Position numbers and translations under genes: made by a program. A DNA stretch of 56,673 nt from Methylococcaceae bacterium. Its GTDB lineage: Bacteria > Pseudomonadota > Gammaproteobacteria > Methylococcales > Methylomonadaceae. The notes under the pieces are model-generated. The model saw only the letters and a list, made by a program, of their open reading frames with translations, searched no databases and was not told the DNA's origin. How positions within the stretch are numbered: position 1 is the first letter of the stretch; each line of letters starts with the position of its first letter. The stretch covers positions 1 through 56,673 of the forward strand of contig CANNKG010000010.1 of the NCBI GenBank assembly GCA_947505105.1. Direction: 5' to 3'. Positions 41,191-49,564 of the stretch are shown here, one piece after another.

Positions 41191-41988
41191 ATGAATAGTT
41201 TAAATATTGGCCTATTAGCCATTGGCACTTACCTCGGAAGCGCCGGGCTCTTGATCCAAGATACCGTGCGCAATCAATCCCGTCGCCTGCCCTTATACAT
41301 TGCCTGGCTCGCAATTGCCGGTCACAGCGCCACCTTCGGAATTCTTTGCCGACAATACGGAGGATTTAATTTTAGCTTTTTCAACATTGCCTCGCTCATC
41401 GCCTGCATCGTTAGCGCCCTACTCCTAATTGCCTCACTGAACAAACCGGTTGAAAAACTCGGTATCGCAGTTTTTCCGCTCGCCGCCTTAATGATCGGCT
41501 TGACGCTGTTATATCCCGGTACGAGTTTCACCTCGCAAAATTATAGCTGGGAAATGCATATTCATATTTTGACGTCAATTATTGCCTTCAGCCTATTGAA
41601 TATCGCTGCTTTACAAGCAATCTTACTGGCCATCCATGAGCGCCTGCTTCGAAAACATCCCCCCAAACCATTGATCCTGCGCCTTCCCGCACTCCAAACC
41701 ATGGAATCACTGCTGTTTCAGATGATTAGCACCGGCCTGTTCTTTCTGTCGATTTCACTAGTGAGTGGTTTTATTTTTATCGAGGATTTATTCGCGCAAC
41801 ACCTAGCTCACAAAACCGTGTTATCGATTTTAGCCTGGTTGATTTTTAGTGGTTTGTTATTTGGACGCATTCGTTACGGATGGCGAGGCAAGACGGCCAC
41901 CAAGTGGACGCTGATCGGATTTGTATTGCTATTACTGGCTTATTTTGGCAGCAAGTTAGTGTTGGAACTTATTCTTCATCGAACTTAA
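41191..41988 (+). CDS. ypjD: CcsA/YpjD-type inner-membrane cytochrome c assembly-like protein
   Basis: The 265-residue protein has about eight spans. It matches the CcsA/CcmC-like family, with conserved histidines in AGHSAT, WEMHIHILTS and the late HR segment. YpjD-type members lie next to ffh and have an unclear role related to heme or cytochrome handling. The ATG at 41191 gives MNSLNIGLLAIGTYL. The stop is two bases from that of the convergent fliT-like gene. Confidence 0.85.
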   Translation: MNSLNIGLLAIGTYLGSAGLLIQDTVRNQSRRLPLYIAWLAIAGHSATFGILCRQYGGFNFSFFNIASLIACIVSALLLIASLNKPVEKLGIAVFPLAALMIGLTLLYPGTSFTSQNYSWEMHIHILTSIIAFSLLNIAALQAILLAIHERLLRKHPPKPLILRLPALQTMESLLFQMISTGLFFLSISLVSGFIFIEDLFAQHLAHKTVLSILAWLIFSGLLFGRIRYGWRGKTATKWTLIGFVLLLLAYFGSKLVLELILHRT

Positions 41989-41990
41989 AA

Positions 41991-42293
41991 TTATTCGGCA
42001 TTTTGTAGATAGGCATTTTGGACGACAGAACTTTTTTTCAACTGTTTGATTTGCTCAGCCACTTCAGTTCGACCTTGCTCAGCCAATCGAACCACTTGAG
42101 CAAGAATAGTGATAATACTACTTACTTCAGCTCGCTCATGCGCACTACATTCCGATACGTCGATAAAAATTTCTCGCGCCAAACCACTTTGTTCATCCTG
42201 CAAATGATCCAAAGCATCCCAGTCAGAATTCAGAGCAGACACCAACATCTGCTCTGATACTTCCCGTAAACGTAATAACCTTTGAGAATCCAT
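41991..42293 (-). CDS. fliT: FliT-like flagellar chaperone
   Basis: The 100-residue, helical, acidic protein lies 10 bases after fliS. FliT-type proteins bind the cap protein FliD and, in enterics, the FlhDC regulator. Sequence alone is weakly diagnostic, so the call leans on size, helical content and position. The ATG at 42293 with AGAGG upstream gives MDSQRLLRLREVSEQML; the frame is open further upstream into fliS without support. Confidence 0.7.
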   Translation of the reverse strand: MDSQRLLRLREVSEQMLVSALNSDWDALDHLQDEQSGLAREIFIDVSECSAHERAEVSSIITILAQVVRLAEQGRTEVAEQIKQLKKSSVVQNAYLQNAE

Positions 42294-42303
42294 ACTATAA
42301 CCT

Positions 42304-42696
42304 CTAATTAGAAACGCCACCGATCGCATCCCATGCGGATTTGACATCTCGGAGCAAGCCACTGACTTCGTCAAGAACTTCAAGATCATTTTTCAAATTA
42401 GCCTCAAGCAAGCGACGCTCCATGTACTCATACAAATTATCTAAATTTCTTGCAATCTCACCTTGGCTCAAATCCAAACTTGAACGCAAACCACCAATAA
42501 TGGAGATTGCCGCACTAATATTCTGGCCTTTCATAGCAATTTCGTTCCGCTGAATCGCTCCTTTTGCCACCGCAATTCGCTGCAAACCGCCTTCATACAA
42601 CATTTGAATTAAACGATGCGGACTGGCCTCTTCCACCTCAGCGACGACTCCAAGCTTGTAACTATTGACGGCATATTGCCTGGCTCCCATGTTCAT
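42304..42696 (-). CDS. fliS: Flagellin export chaperone FliS
   Basis: The 130-residue helical protein has the family motif QYAVNSYKLGVVAEVEEASPHRLIQMLYEGGL, then GEIARNLDNLYEYMERRL and a C-terminal SAWDAI. FliS binds the disordered C-terminus of flagellin before export. It follows fliC1 after a terminator and has its own candidate sigma-28 promoter. Confidence 0.95.
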   Translation of the reverse strand: MNMGARQYAVNSYKLGVVAEVEEASPHRLIQMLYEGGLQRIAVAKGAIQRNEIAMKGQNISAAISIIGGLRSSLDLSQGEIARNLDNLYEYMERRLLEANLKNDLEVLDEVSGLLRDVKSAWDAIGGVSN

Positions 42697-42736
42697 AACT
42701 TACCACCTATCCGAGATAATAATAACTGTACCTATA

Positions 42737-42762
42737 TTATCGACAGTTTTTGGATTTCTTGA
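42737..42762 (-). promoter_or_regulatory. Candidate sigma-28 promoter of fliS-fliT
   Basis: The minus strand reads GTCGATAA (42737-42744), identical to the -10 of the fliC2 promoter. A TCAA at 42759-42762 could be a degenerate -35, at 14 instead of 15 bases. It lies between the fliC1 terminator and the fliS ATG. Confidence 0.45.
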
Positions 42763-42773
42763 GTATCCGTAAC

Positions 42774-42801
42774 AAAAAAGCCGAGGAAATTCGGCTTTTT
42801 T
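42774..42801 (-). terminator. Terminator after flagellin gene fliC1
   Basis: An 11-bp stem (GCCGA core extended by A/T pairs) with a six-base loop and a T run on the minus strand lies just after the flagellin stop. Confidence 0.85.
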
Positions 42802-42827
42802 GATCTCTATCACATTTTTAAAAATAA

Positions 42828-44594
42828 CTATTGCAAGAGTTTCATAACATTTTGAGAGGAGGCATTTGCCTGACTCAACATCGCAGTCCCAGCCTGCTGG
42901 AGGATTTGCGCTCGGGTCATCGCTGAAGTTTCCGCAGCAAAATCGGCATCTCGTATTCGAGAATTAGCCGCAGAAAGATTTTCAGATACATTGTCCAAAT
43001 TACGAATGGTCATTTCGAACCGATTTTGCGCCGCACCCAATAATGCCCGTAGAGAATCAACCTGCTTTAAAGCACTATCAACCGACGTCATCAGGGTATT
43101 TGCGCCTTGCACAGTAGTAACATCGGCATTTGCAATTGTGCCTACCGCCTGAACATTCGCTTGTAATTTCGTAGCGGAAGACGTAACCTGACCACTTGAT
43201 AACCCAGCAAATCCTGAAACAGCCCCCGAACCTCCCCCGACAGTTAGAGTATCGGTAGATGAATAGGTTACCCGACCCGCAACCCTCAACTGAACCCGCC
43301 CAGCAGCTCCTGCGGCAAAATCATAACCCACGTTACCCGCCATTCCATTAACGGCACCGCCACCACCATTGAAGAGCAAATTAGATTCAGCCCCACTCTT
43401 AGTTTGAATCAAGATATCCCGCCCATCTGCCGCTGAAAGATTTAATCGTCCATCTTTATCAATAGACGCCGTCACTCCAGTGGTTTTACTCTTAGCATTA
43501 ATAGCATTCACCAAGTCGCCGCCCGCGTCGTTTTCCTGAAAATCGGCAGGTCCAACGCTAACGCCATTAATTACCAAACCATCATTATCGATATGACCGG
43601 CACCAATATTGGAATTTTCCAATAAAGGCATTCCAGAGACACCTATTACCCCCCCACCAATATCACCGGTTGCGGCACCACTTGAGGTAGATGCAATCTC
43701 TCCGATGTTAAAATCTGTCCGCGCGGTTGCATATACGCCTTCAAAGACAATTTTGCCAGACGCATCTAATTCTTTTAATTCACGAATGGAATTAACTCGA
43801 GCCGCGACATCTTTAGCAATTCCATGCCCATAGTTAATACTAGTACTAGTCGTCAAATCACCACTTGAATACTGCATGATACTTCCACCATATCGCGCCA
43901 AAGCGATATCGACCCCAGATGCTGCATTACTGACAGTTAACAACACTTCCCCGGATTGAATTACAGCTACTGGGGCTGCAGTCGCATTCCCTGAAGAAAG
44001 ATGCGAAATACCAATATTTCCTGAACCGGCAGCACCACTAATCTCCAAGCGGGTCGAGACAGTTTGCACCTGCCCCGGTTGCGCTCCTAAAGCACTTGCG
44101 CGCATATCCGCCATGGTAATGGATAACTGCTGTCCCGAATTCGCTCCGATCTGAAAATTAAAAGTCGGATTACTACCATCCAACAAGTTTTTACCATTAA
44201 ACTGCGTATCACCGCCAATCCGATTAATCTCACTGACAATTTGCTCTATTTCGAGCTGGATTGATTGGCGATCGGTAATTGAATTCGTATCATTAGCAGC
44301 TTGCACAGCTAATGTCCTCATTCTTTGTAAGGCATTGGTGACCTCATCAAGCGCCCCTTCAGCCGTTTGCGCAAGTGAAACACCATCATTAGAATTGCGT
44401 GATGCCTGATTAAGTCCGTTGATTTGCGCCATGAAGCGATCAGAAATAGCAAGCCCTGCCGCATCATCTTTAGCGCTATTAATTCGCAAACCTGATGATA
44501 AGCGCTGCATGCTGGTTTGCAATGATGCTTGAGATTTATTCAAATTTCGCTGCGCATTTAACGCGGAAACATTGGTATTGATAACTTGTGGCAT
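42828..44594 (-). CDS. fliC: Flagellin (copy 1)
   Basis: The 588-residue filament subunit has conserved N-terminal (about 1-145, starting [16 protein letters not shown]) and C-terminal (about 500-588) D0/D1 helices. They flank a long Gly/Ser/Thr/Ala-rich variable region (about 170-490). It is longer than the roughly 500-residue enteric protein. It is closely similar to the second flagellin at 47698-49467 along its whole length, including the variable part. It lies between fliD and fliS and has a sigma-54-type promoter. The many Ser/Thr in the variable domain are plausible glycosylation sites given the nearby glycosyltransferase. Confidence 0.96.
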   Translation of the reverse strand: MPQVINTNVSALNAQRNLNKSQASLQTSMQRLSSGLRINSAKDDAAGLAISDRFMAQINGLNQASRNSNDGVSLAQTAEGALDEVTNALQRMRTLAVQAANDTNSITDRQSIQLEIEQIVSEINRIGGDTQFNGKNLLDGSNPTFNFQIGANSGQQLSITMADMRASALGAQPGQVQTVSTRLEISGAAGSGNIGISHLSSGNATAAPVAVIQSGEVLLTVSNAASGVDIALARYGGSIMQYSSGDLTTSTSINYGHGIAKDVAARVNSIRELKELDASGKIVFEGVYATARTDFNIGEIASTSSGAATGDIGGGVIGVSGMPLLENSNIGAGHIDNDGLVINGVSVGPADFQENDAGGDLVNAINAKSKTTGVTASIDKDGRLNLSAADGRDILIQTKSGAESNLLFNGGGGAVNGMAGNVGYDFAAGAAGRVQLRVAGRVTYSSTDTLTVGGGSGAVSGFAGLSSGQVTSSATKLQANVQAVGTIANADVTTVQGANTLMTSVDSALKQVDSLRALLGAAQNRFEMTIRNLDNVSENLSAANSRIRDADFAAETSAMTRAQILQQAGTAMLSQANASSQNVMKLLQ

Positions 44595-44711
44595 TGCCTT
44601 TCTCCAGTTGGCATTCGCAACGCTCCGTCACCTAGATGATGAACTTTTAACTTTAGCTATGCTATAGCTTTTGCGCGAATGAGGTTTACATATTCAATCT
44701 ATAAACCTTAA

Positions 44712-44727
44712 AGCACCATTTATGCCA
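44712..44727 (-). promoter_or_regulatory. Sigma-54-type promoter of fliC1
   Basis: The minus strand reads TGGCATAAATGGTGCT. It has GG and GC exactly 12 bases apart, with TGGCA intact and TGC in the -12 box (consensus TTGC). It lies about 118 bases before the fliC1 ATG. An FleQ/FlrC-like activator would be needed. Confidence 0.65.
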
Positions 44728-44823
44728 CAATAAAATTACATTTCTAATTTAAATAGTTACAATTAATAAACACAACCAATGAAATAACCAATCAATACCC
44801 TGATTTAACCTAAAATGAGCAGT

Positions 44824-44946
44824 TGAGACCTTAAAATTCCGTTCGCCCTGAGTTTATCGAAAGGTTGGACGGGATTTTAAGGTCTCACCGCCTGGGGTGA
44901 ACACATAGAAAACCTTCCATACTTCGACTGGGCTCAGCTCGAACGA
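44824..44946. repeat. REP/foldback repeat related to the element at 3555-3708
   Basis: 44824-44843 and 44868-44887 form a 20-base inverted repeat with two mismatches. Within and beside it, 44839-44864 and 44924-44946 carry REP-type arms (TTCGCCCTGAGTTTATCGAA and its loose complement), like those in the element at 3601-3663. No coding potential. Confidence 0.6.
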
Positions 44947-45031
44947 TTTTCTAAACGTTTAACTGCGCTTTTTAGGTTAAAATTAAAAAAATTGCAATAC
45001 CCAGTCATGATTTTGACACTGAATTTTAGAC

Positions 45032-45063
45032 AAAAAAAAGCCGGTAACATCTACTTTACCGGC
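45032..45063 (-). terminator. Terminator after fliD
   Basis: An 8-bp GCCGGTAA/TTACCGGC stem with a seven-base loop and eight T residues on the minus strand, 117 bases past the fliD stop. Confidence 0.8.
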
Positions 45064-45179
45064 GCATCATTACTTATAAAAATAGAGCTTCAGTCAAAAA
45101 AACTTGAGAACGCTTAAGGTCCAATAAGATCACCATGAACGGTCTTAAAATTTTAATAGCTTAAGTTATTTTGGGCATA

Positions 45180-47204
45180 CTACTTATTATTTGAAAGACT
45201 AGACAGTTGAGCGGTTAAATAATCTCCGGTCGCTTTCATTTTACCGACCATGGCATCCATAACCCCGAACTGAGCTCTAAACCGTGCTTCCAATTTAGTT
45301 AAATGTTGATTTAGAGCTGTACGTCTTTCAGCAATGGAACTGATATGTTCATTATAGTCATTAATCCGTTGCGTCAATGCCCCGTCACTTGCCAAAAATC
45401 CGTTAAGCACTGATTTCAGTTGCTCCGCATAACCTTTAGAATAACTCACAGTTCCACGAAAACCCGTCGTTCCACCTGCTACGTCAATTTTTAAATCTTC
45501 CGCATCCCCCGTGCCAAGCAATTGAGTACCAGAACCCGTTGCAGCAACGCCGCCAATCGTACCCGCCACATTTTTTCCATCAACACCCGCTTGAATAGTT
45601 AACCCTAAACCAGGACTACCCACCTCTATTTGAGTCACCTCAATCTTTGAATCAACCCCATAACGACTTGACTTAATAGTAAAACTACCGGTACTCGTAC
45701 CACTATCAAAAGCATAAGCCACACTCACGGAACGACCCGCATTCTTTAGCGTCGAATCGGCATTTATTTTACTTTCTAAATGCTTAGCAAGACCCTCTCC
45801 CGTAAGACCACTCTGTTGCGTCAAGTTAATTTGACCGGATTCCACACCATCGACTTTTATCTTGAAAGCATCATTGTCGGCATCAATCGTAAATGGCCCA
45901 GCTCCCACCGAATTTGAATAACTGCCTTGGGTAGCAACTTGGGTAATATTGACATCATAGGAGCCGACTTTAGTATTACTACCTGCTTTTACATAACTGA
46001 CCAGACTGTCCGAAGTATGGCCCGTCGTAGCAAACAGCGCCGCAAAATCATCAATATTACTTTGCAATGCTGTATTTAATTTGGCGCTATCTAAAGTTAA
46101 AGTTCCATCTCGCGCAGATGTAATGCCAATATCGGCAAGGGCTCTGACATTTGAATTCAACCCGGTAACAACATCCCCCATAACACGCTGCATCTGATTA
46201 TTCATACTGCGTATCGCAGAGTCACCGGTTAATAAAGACGCCTTCTTCTGAGTCGAATCATATTTAGTGGTTTTATTTAAAACCCCTTTTAAGGCATTGA
46301 AACTAGTCACAAATTTTTCAACAGAATCCTTAATACTGGTCTTATTTTCCGACACTGTTAAGGTCGTCGGCACTCCGACGGCAATATTTTTCAGATCTAA
46401 AGTGACCCCAGGAATTACCCCAGTTACGGAGTTTGATGAACGTGTCACCGAGATTCCATCCACTTTCATCTGCGCATCTCTCGGCTCCAGCGTTTGCTCC
46501 GCATTTTTACCGGAACCAATTGCTGCGGTTGGATCAAATGCCAGACGCGACAAGCCTGATGCATCATCTAATGAAGTGCCATCATTGTCAGTTACGGTAA
46601 TTTGAAGACCTTGAGCAGCGCCACTTTCGGAACTTATGACCAAACGGCTACCGGTTCCATCGTTCAGAATAGAAGCACTCACTCCAATGCCTGCGGCGTT
46701 AATTGCATCCCGAATACCGGACAGACTGCTTTTATCCGGCGTAATTGCGATATCTTTTCCCTGTTTAGCGGCATTTTCAGTAAAGGTATTCAAACCGCTA
46801 TCATAGGTTCCGAACTTGATATGCAGAGTTCCTGTCCCCACTGAATCGGTAGTACTCGTAAACCGAGGACTCGCCAATTTTTGTGCCTGAGCCAACTTAG
46901 TTACTTCAACACTATGCTGACCAGGTTTCGCGGCACTACTGGCAGAGGCAGAGAATAAACTCTCGTTACCGATAGAAATCGTTTTACTTTGAAACGAAGA
47001 CAACGAAGTTAGAGAGCTGATGGCAGTTTGAAAATCGGAAACCGAACTTTTGACAATACCGAGTGTAGATAATCTCGCTTGAGTTAAAGCCTCATCGTTA
47101 GCAAGACGCTTCTCAACAGGCGCTTTCTCAGCGGCAACGAGTTGACTGACGATACTATTAATATCTAAACTTGACCCTACGCCGGGTGCCTGAATACCTG
47201 CCAT
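45180..47204 (-). CDS. fliD: Flagellar filament cap protein FliD
   Basis: The 674-residue protein begins MAGIQAPGVGSSLDINSIVSQLVAAEK, the FliD signature. It has FliD N- and C-terminal domains and a central flagellin-like region with repeated beta-rich segments (about 250-560). The C-terminal helix ends AQLSSLSNNK. It caps the filament and promotes flagellin folding. At 674 residues it is longer than the usual 450-500; the extra length is central. flaG lies 17 bases upstream in the same transcript. Confidence 0.95.
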   Translation of the reverse strand: MAGIQAPGVGSSLDINSIVSQLVAAEKAPVEKRLANDEALTQARLSTLGIVKSSVSDFQTAISSLTSLSSFQSKTISIGNESLFSASASSAAKPGQHSVEVTKLAQAQKLASPRFTSTTDSVGTGTLHIKFGTYDSGLNTFTENAAKQGKDIAITPDKSSLSGIRDAINAAGIGVSASILNDGTGSRLVISSESGAAQGLQITVTDNDGTSLDDASGLSRLAFDPTAAIGSGKNAEQTLEPRDAQMKVDGISVTRSSNSVTGVIPGVTLDLKNIAVGVPTTLTVSENKTSIKDSVEKFVTSFNALKGVLNKTTKYDSTQKKASLLTGDSAIRSMNNQMQRVMGDVVTGLNSNVRALADIGITSARDGTLTLDSAKLNTALQSNIDDFAALFATTGHTSDSLVSYVKAGSNTKVGSYDVNITQVATQGSYSNSVGAGPFTIDADNDAFKIKVDGVESGQINLTQQSGLTGEGLAKHLESKINADSTLKNAGRSVSVAYAFDSGTSTGSFTIKSSRYGVDSKIEVTQIEVGSPGLGLTIQAGVDGKNVAGTIGGVAATGSGTQLLGTGDAEDLKIDVAGGTTGFRGTVSYSKGYAEQLKSVLNGFLASDGALTQRINDYNEHISSIAERRTALNQHLTKLEARFRAQFGVMDAMVGKMKATGDYLTAQLSSLSNNK

Positions 47205-47221
47205 GACTGCCTCCTCATCAC

Positions 47222-47641
47222 CTACGCCCGATCTTTTAACAACCAGCCCGAAGGTGACTCTTGTTTCTCAATCAATTCAGCCAAATTCCTGGAAATTGCT
47301 AAAATTTCTTCAGAAGGGAACTGAGTAATTGGCTCACCAGTTTTCGAATCACTGACCTTGATGACCGTTCGACCACTTTTTTCATCAATACTAAACTGGA
47401 CTGTTCTATTTTCATTTTGCAAAGCATCATTCATTTTTGTAACGACATCGTTCAATTCATCTTTGCTCAATGGCTTTTTGTTTTCATTCGCAACGCTTAC
47501 AGACTCGACACTATCCTGTTGGGGCTCATTTAAAACGACTTTGGCCTCATCCTTGTTATCTACCTTAGCAACAGGATGAAGCCTCAATTCTTGCCCCGAG
47601 GGTACCTGGTTAAGGTTGCGAGAAATATTTCCCGTGTCCAT
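47222..47641 (-). CDS. flaG: FlaG family flagellar protein
   Basis: The 139-residue protein has a disordered N-terminus and the FlaG domain (about 65-135: ELNDVVTKMNDALQNENRTVQFSIDEKSGRTVIKVSD). FlaG influences filament length in polarly flagellated bacteria. The ATG at 47641, eight bases after GAGG, is preferred to an ATG 6 bases earlier that would be too close to it. It sits between fliC2 and fliD. Confidence 0.9.
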   Translation of the reverse strand: MDTGNISRNLNQVPSGQELRLHPVAKVDNKDEAKVVLNEPQQDSVESVSVANENKKPLSKDELNDVVTKMNDALQNENRTVQFSIDEKSGRTVIKVSDSKTGEPITQFPSEEILAISRNLAELIEKQESPSGWLLKDRA

Positions 47642-47661
47642 AATCATTTCCTCTATGTAAA

Positions 47662-47689
47662 CCGGGGTAATTGTTGCCAACTACCCCGG
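47662..47689 (-). terminator. Hairpin between fliC2 and flaG
   Basis: An 8-bp CCGGGGTA/TACCCCGG stem with a 12-base loop lies in the 56-base gap. On the minus strand only three T residues follow, so it is more likely a partial terminator or an mRNA-stabilising 3' structure that lowers flaG-fliD relative to flagellin. Confidence 0.6.
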
Positions 47690-47697
47690 AAGATTAA

Positions 47698-49467
47698 TTA
47701 TCTAAGTAATGACATCACGCCTTGGCTTTGCTGATTTGCCTGCGCCAACATCGCGACACCTGCTTGTTGCAAAATCTGGTTTCGAGTCATGGCCGTCGTT
47801 TCTGCCGCAAAGTCCGCATCTCTTATTCGAGAATTAGCTGCAGATAGATTTTCAGAGACATTATCGAGATTTCGTATCGTCATTTCAAATCGATTTTGCG
47901 CCGCACCGAGATTCGCCCGGAAGGTATCCACTTGTTTCAAAGCACTGTCGACAGATTTCATCAAGGTATTGGCACCTTGAACCGTCGTCACATCAGCATT
48001 GGCGATCGTACCTTTGGCTTGAACGTTGGATTCGAGCTTCATATTACTTGAGGTTGTAGCGCTACTTGCTGTACCGGCATACCCAGAGATAGCCCCTGAA
48101 GTACCACTAACAGACATAGTATCAGTAGATGAATAAGTGACCCGGCCAGTGATACGCAATTGGACTCTTCCCGCAGCACTTGATGCAAAATCATACCCAA
48201 CGTTGCCCGCCATACCATTGACAGCACCACCACCACCATTGAAGAGCAAATTAGACTCGGCACCTGATTTAGTCTGAACAAGAATATCTCTCCCGTCTTC
48301 GGCAGCAAGACTTAACCGGCCATCTTTATCAATACTTGCAGTAACGCCTGTCAGTTTAGATTTAGCATTGATAGCATTAACCAAATCACCGCCCGCATCA
48401 TTTTCCTGGAAGTCAACAGGTCCCATATTCACGCCATTGATAGCCAAACCGTCATGGTCGATATGACCTGCACCAACATTTTGATTTTCTAATAACGGTG
48501 CACCAGAAGTTCCTATTACACCAGCGCCAATATCACCGGTTGTAGCACCAGATGACGTTAATGCGATATCCCCAATGCTAAAGTCTGTTCGAGCCGTAGC
48601 ATAAACACCTTCGAATACTACTTTACCTGAAGCATCAACCTCACCTCGCTCACGAATCGAATTTACGCGTTCAGCAACTGTTTTTGCTAGACCTTGACCG
48701 TAATTAGTGCTGGTACTTGTGGTTAATTCCGCACTCGAATATTGGTAGAGACTTCCACCGTAACGAGCTAAAGCAATATCCACACTCTGTGCATTATTAT
48801 TGACACTGACCAAAACTTCACCAGAGTTAATAACAGCAACAGCAGCAGAAGTAGCATTACCAGATGCAATGTGTGATATTCCAATATTACCTGATCCTGC
48901 TGCTGCACCACTAATTTCTAAACGTGTTGAAACAGTTTGTACTGCACCAGGTTGAGCACCTAAAGAACTTGCCCGCATATCATTCATGGTGATGGATAAT
49001 TGTTGACTTGAATTCGCCCCAATTTGAAAACTGAACGCTTTAGTACTACCGTCCAACAAATTCTTACCATTAAATTGGGTAGAGCCGCCAATACGATTGA
49101 TTTCGCTGACGATTTGTTCAACTTCCAATTGAATAGACTGTCTATCACTTGTAGAGTTGGTATCGTTGGCTGCTTGTACCGCAAGAGTCCGCATCCGCTG
49201 AAGACCATTGGTTACCTCATCAAGCGCTCCTTCAGCGGTTTGCGCGAGCGAAATACCGTCATTGGCATTGCGTGAGGCTTGATTTAGACCGTTAATTTGG
49301 GCCATAAATCGATCAGAAATCGCCAAACCCGCCGCATCATCCTTAGCGCTATTAATACGCAAACCAGACGATAAACGTTGCAAATTGGTCTGCATGGCAG
49401 ATTGGGATTTATTTAAACTACGCTGCGCGTTTAGTGCAGCAACATTGGTGTTAATTACTTGTGGCAT
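47698..49467 (-). CDS. fliC: Flagellin (copy 2)
   Basis: The 589-residue flagellin is a close paralogue of the one at 42828-44594, with matching D0/D1 ends ([18 protein letters not shown] start, ending QGVMSLLR) and the same variable-domain layout. Differences are scattered (for example INSGEVLVSVNNNAQSVD versus the sister), so both appear functional. A sigma-28-type promoter lies upstream. It heads the fliC2-flaG-fliD unit. A glycosyltransferase gene lies directly upstream, ending 98 bases before this start. Confidence 0.96.
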   Translation of the reverse strand: MPQVINTNVAALNAQRSLNKSQSAMQTNLQRLSSGLRINSAKDDAAGLAISDRFMAQINGLNQASRNANDGISLAQTAEGALDEVTNGLQRMRTLAVQAANDTNSTSDRQSIQLEVEQIVSEINRIGGSTQFNGKNLLDGSTKAFSFQIGANSSQQLSITMNDMRASSLGAQPGAVQTVSTRLEISGAAAGSGNIGISHIASGNATSAAVAVINSGEVLVSVNNNAQSVDIALARYGGSLYQYSSAELTTSTSTNYGQGLAKTVAERVNSIRERGEVDASGKVVFEGVYATARTDFSIGDIALTSSGATTGDIGAGVIGTSGAPLLENQNVGAGHIDHDGLAINGVNMGPVDFQENDAGGDLVNAINAKSKLTGVTASIDKDGRLSLAAEDGRDILVQTKSGAESNLLFNGGGGAVNGMAGNVGYDFASSAAGRVQLRITGRVTYSSTDTMSVSGTSGAISGYAGTASSATTSSNMKLESNVQAKGTIANADVTTVQGANTLMKSVDSALKQVDTFRANLGAAQNRFEMTIRNLDNVSENLSAANSRIRDADFAAETTAMTRNQILQQAGVAMLAQANQQSQGVMSLLR

Positions 49468-49527
49468 GACTGCTCTCCTGAATCTTTTGTGATTGGGTAA
49501 ACCAACTTTATTCTAAGTTCAGCTACT

Positions 49528-49554
49528 TTATCGACCTTGATGTTCAAACCTTTA
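49528..49554 (-). promoter_or_regulatory. Sigma-28 (FliA) promoter of fliC2
   Basis: The minus strand has TAAA (49551-49554), 15 bases, then GTCGATAA (49528-49535), one mismatch from the FliA consensus, about 60 bases before the ATG. Confidence 0.85.
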
Positions 49555-49564
49555 AAATTATTTT

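Larger units (their letters stand above)
44595..45179. other. Intergenic region between fliD and fliC1
   Basis: The 585 bases contain, in minus-strand order, the fliD terminator, a REP/foldback repeat, the sigma-54-type promoter and a leader of about 120 bases before fliC1. I see no gene. Confidence 0.7.

Noticed and set aside
48039-49275. Open frames in other frames and antisense within the flagellin genes
   Set aside because: They are shadows of the strongly biased flagellin codons and appear in the same places in both paralogues without their own starts.
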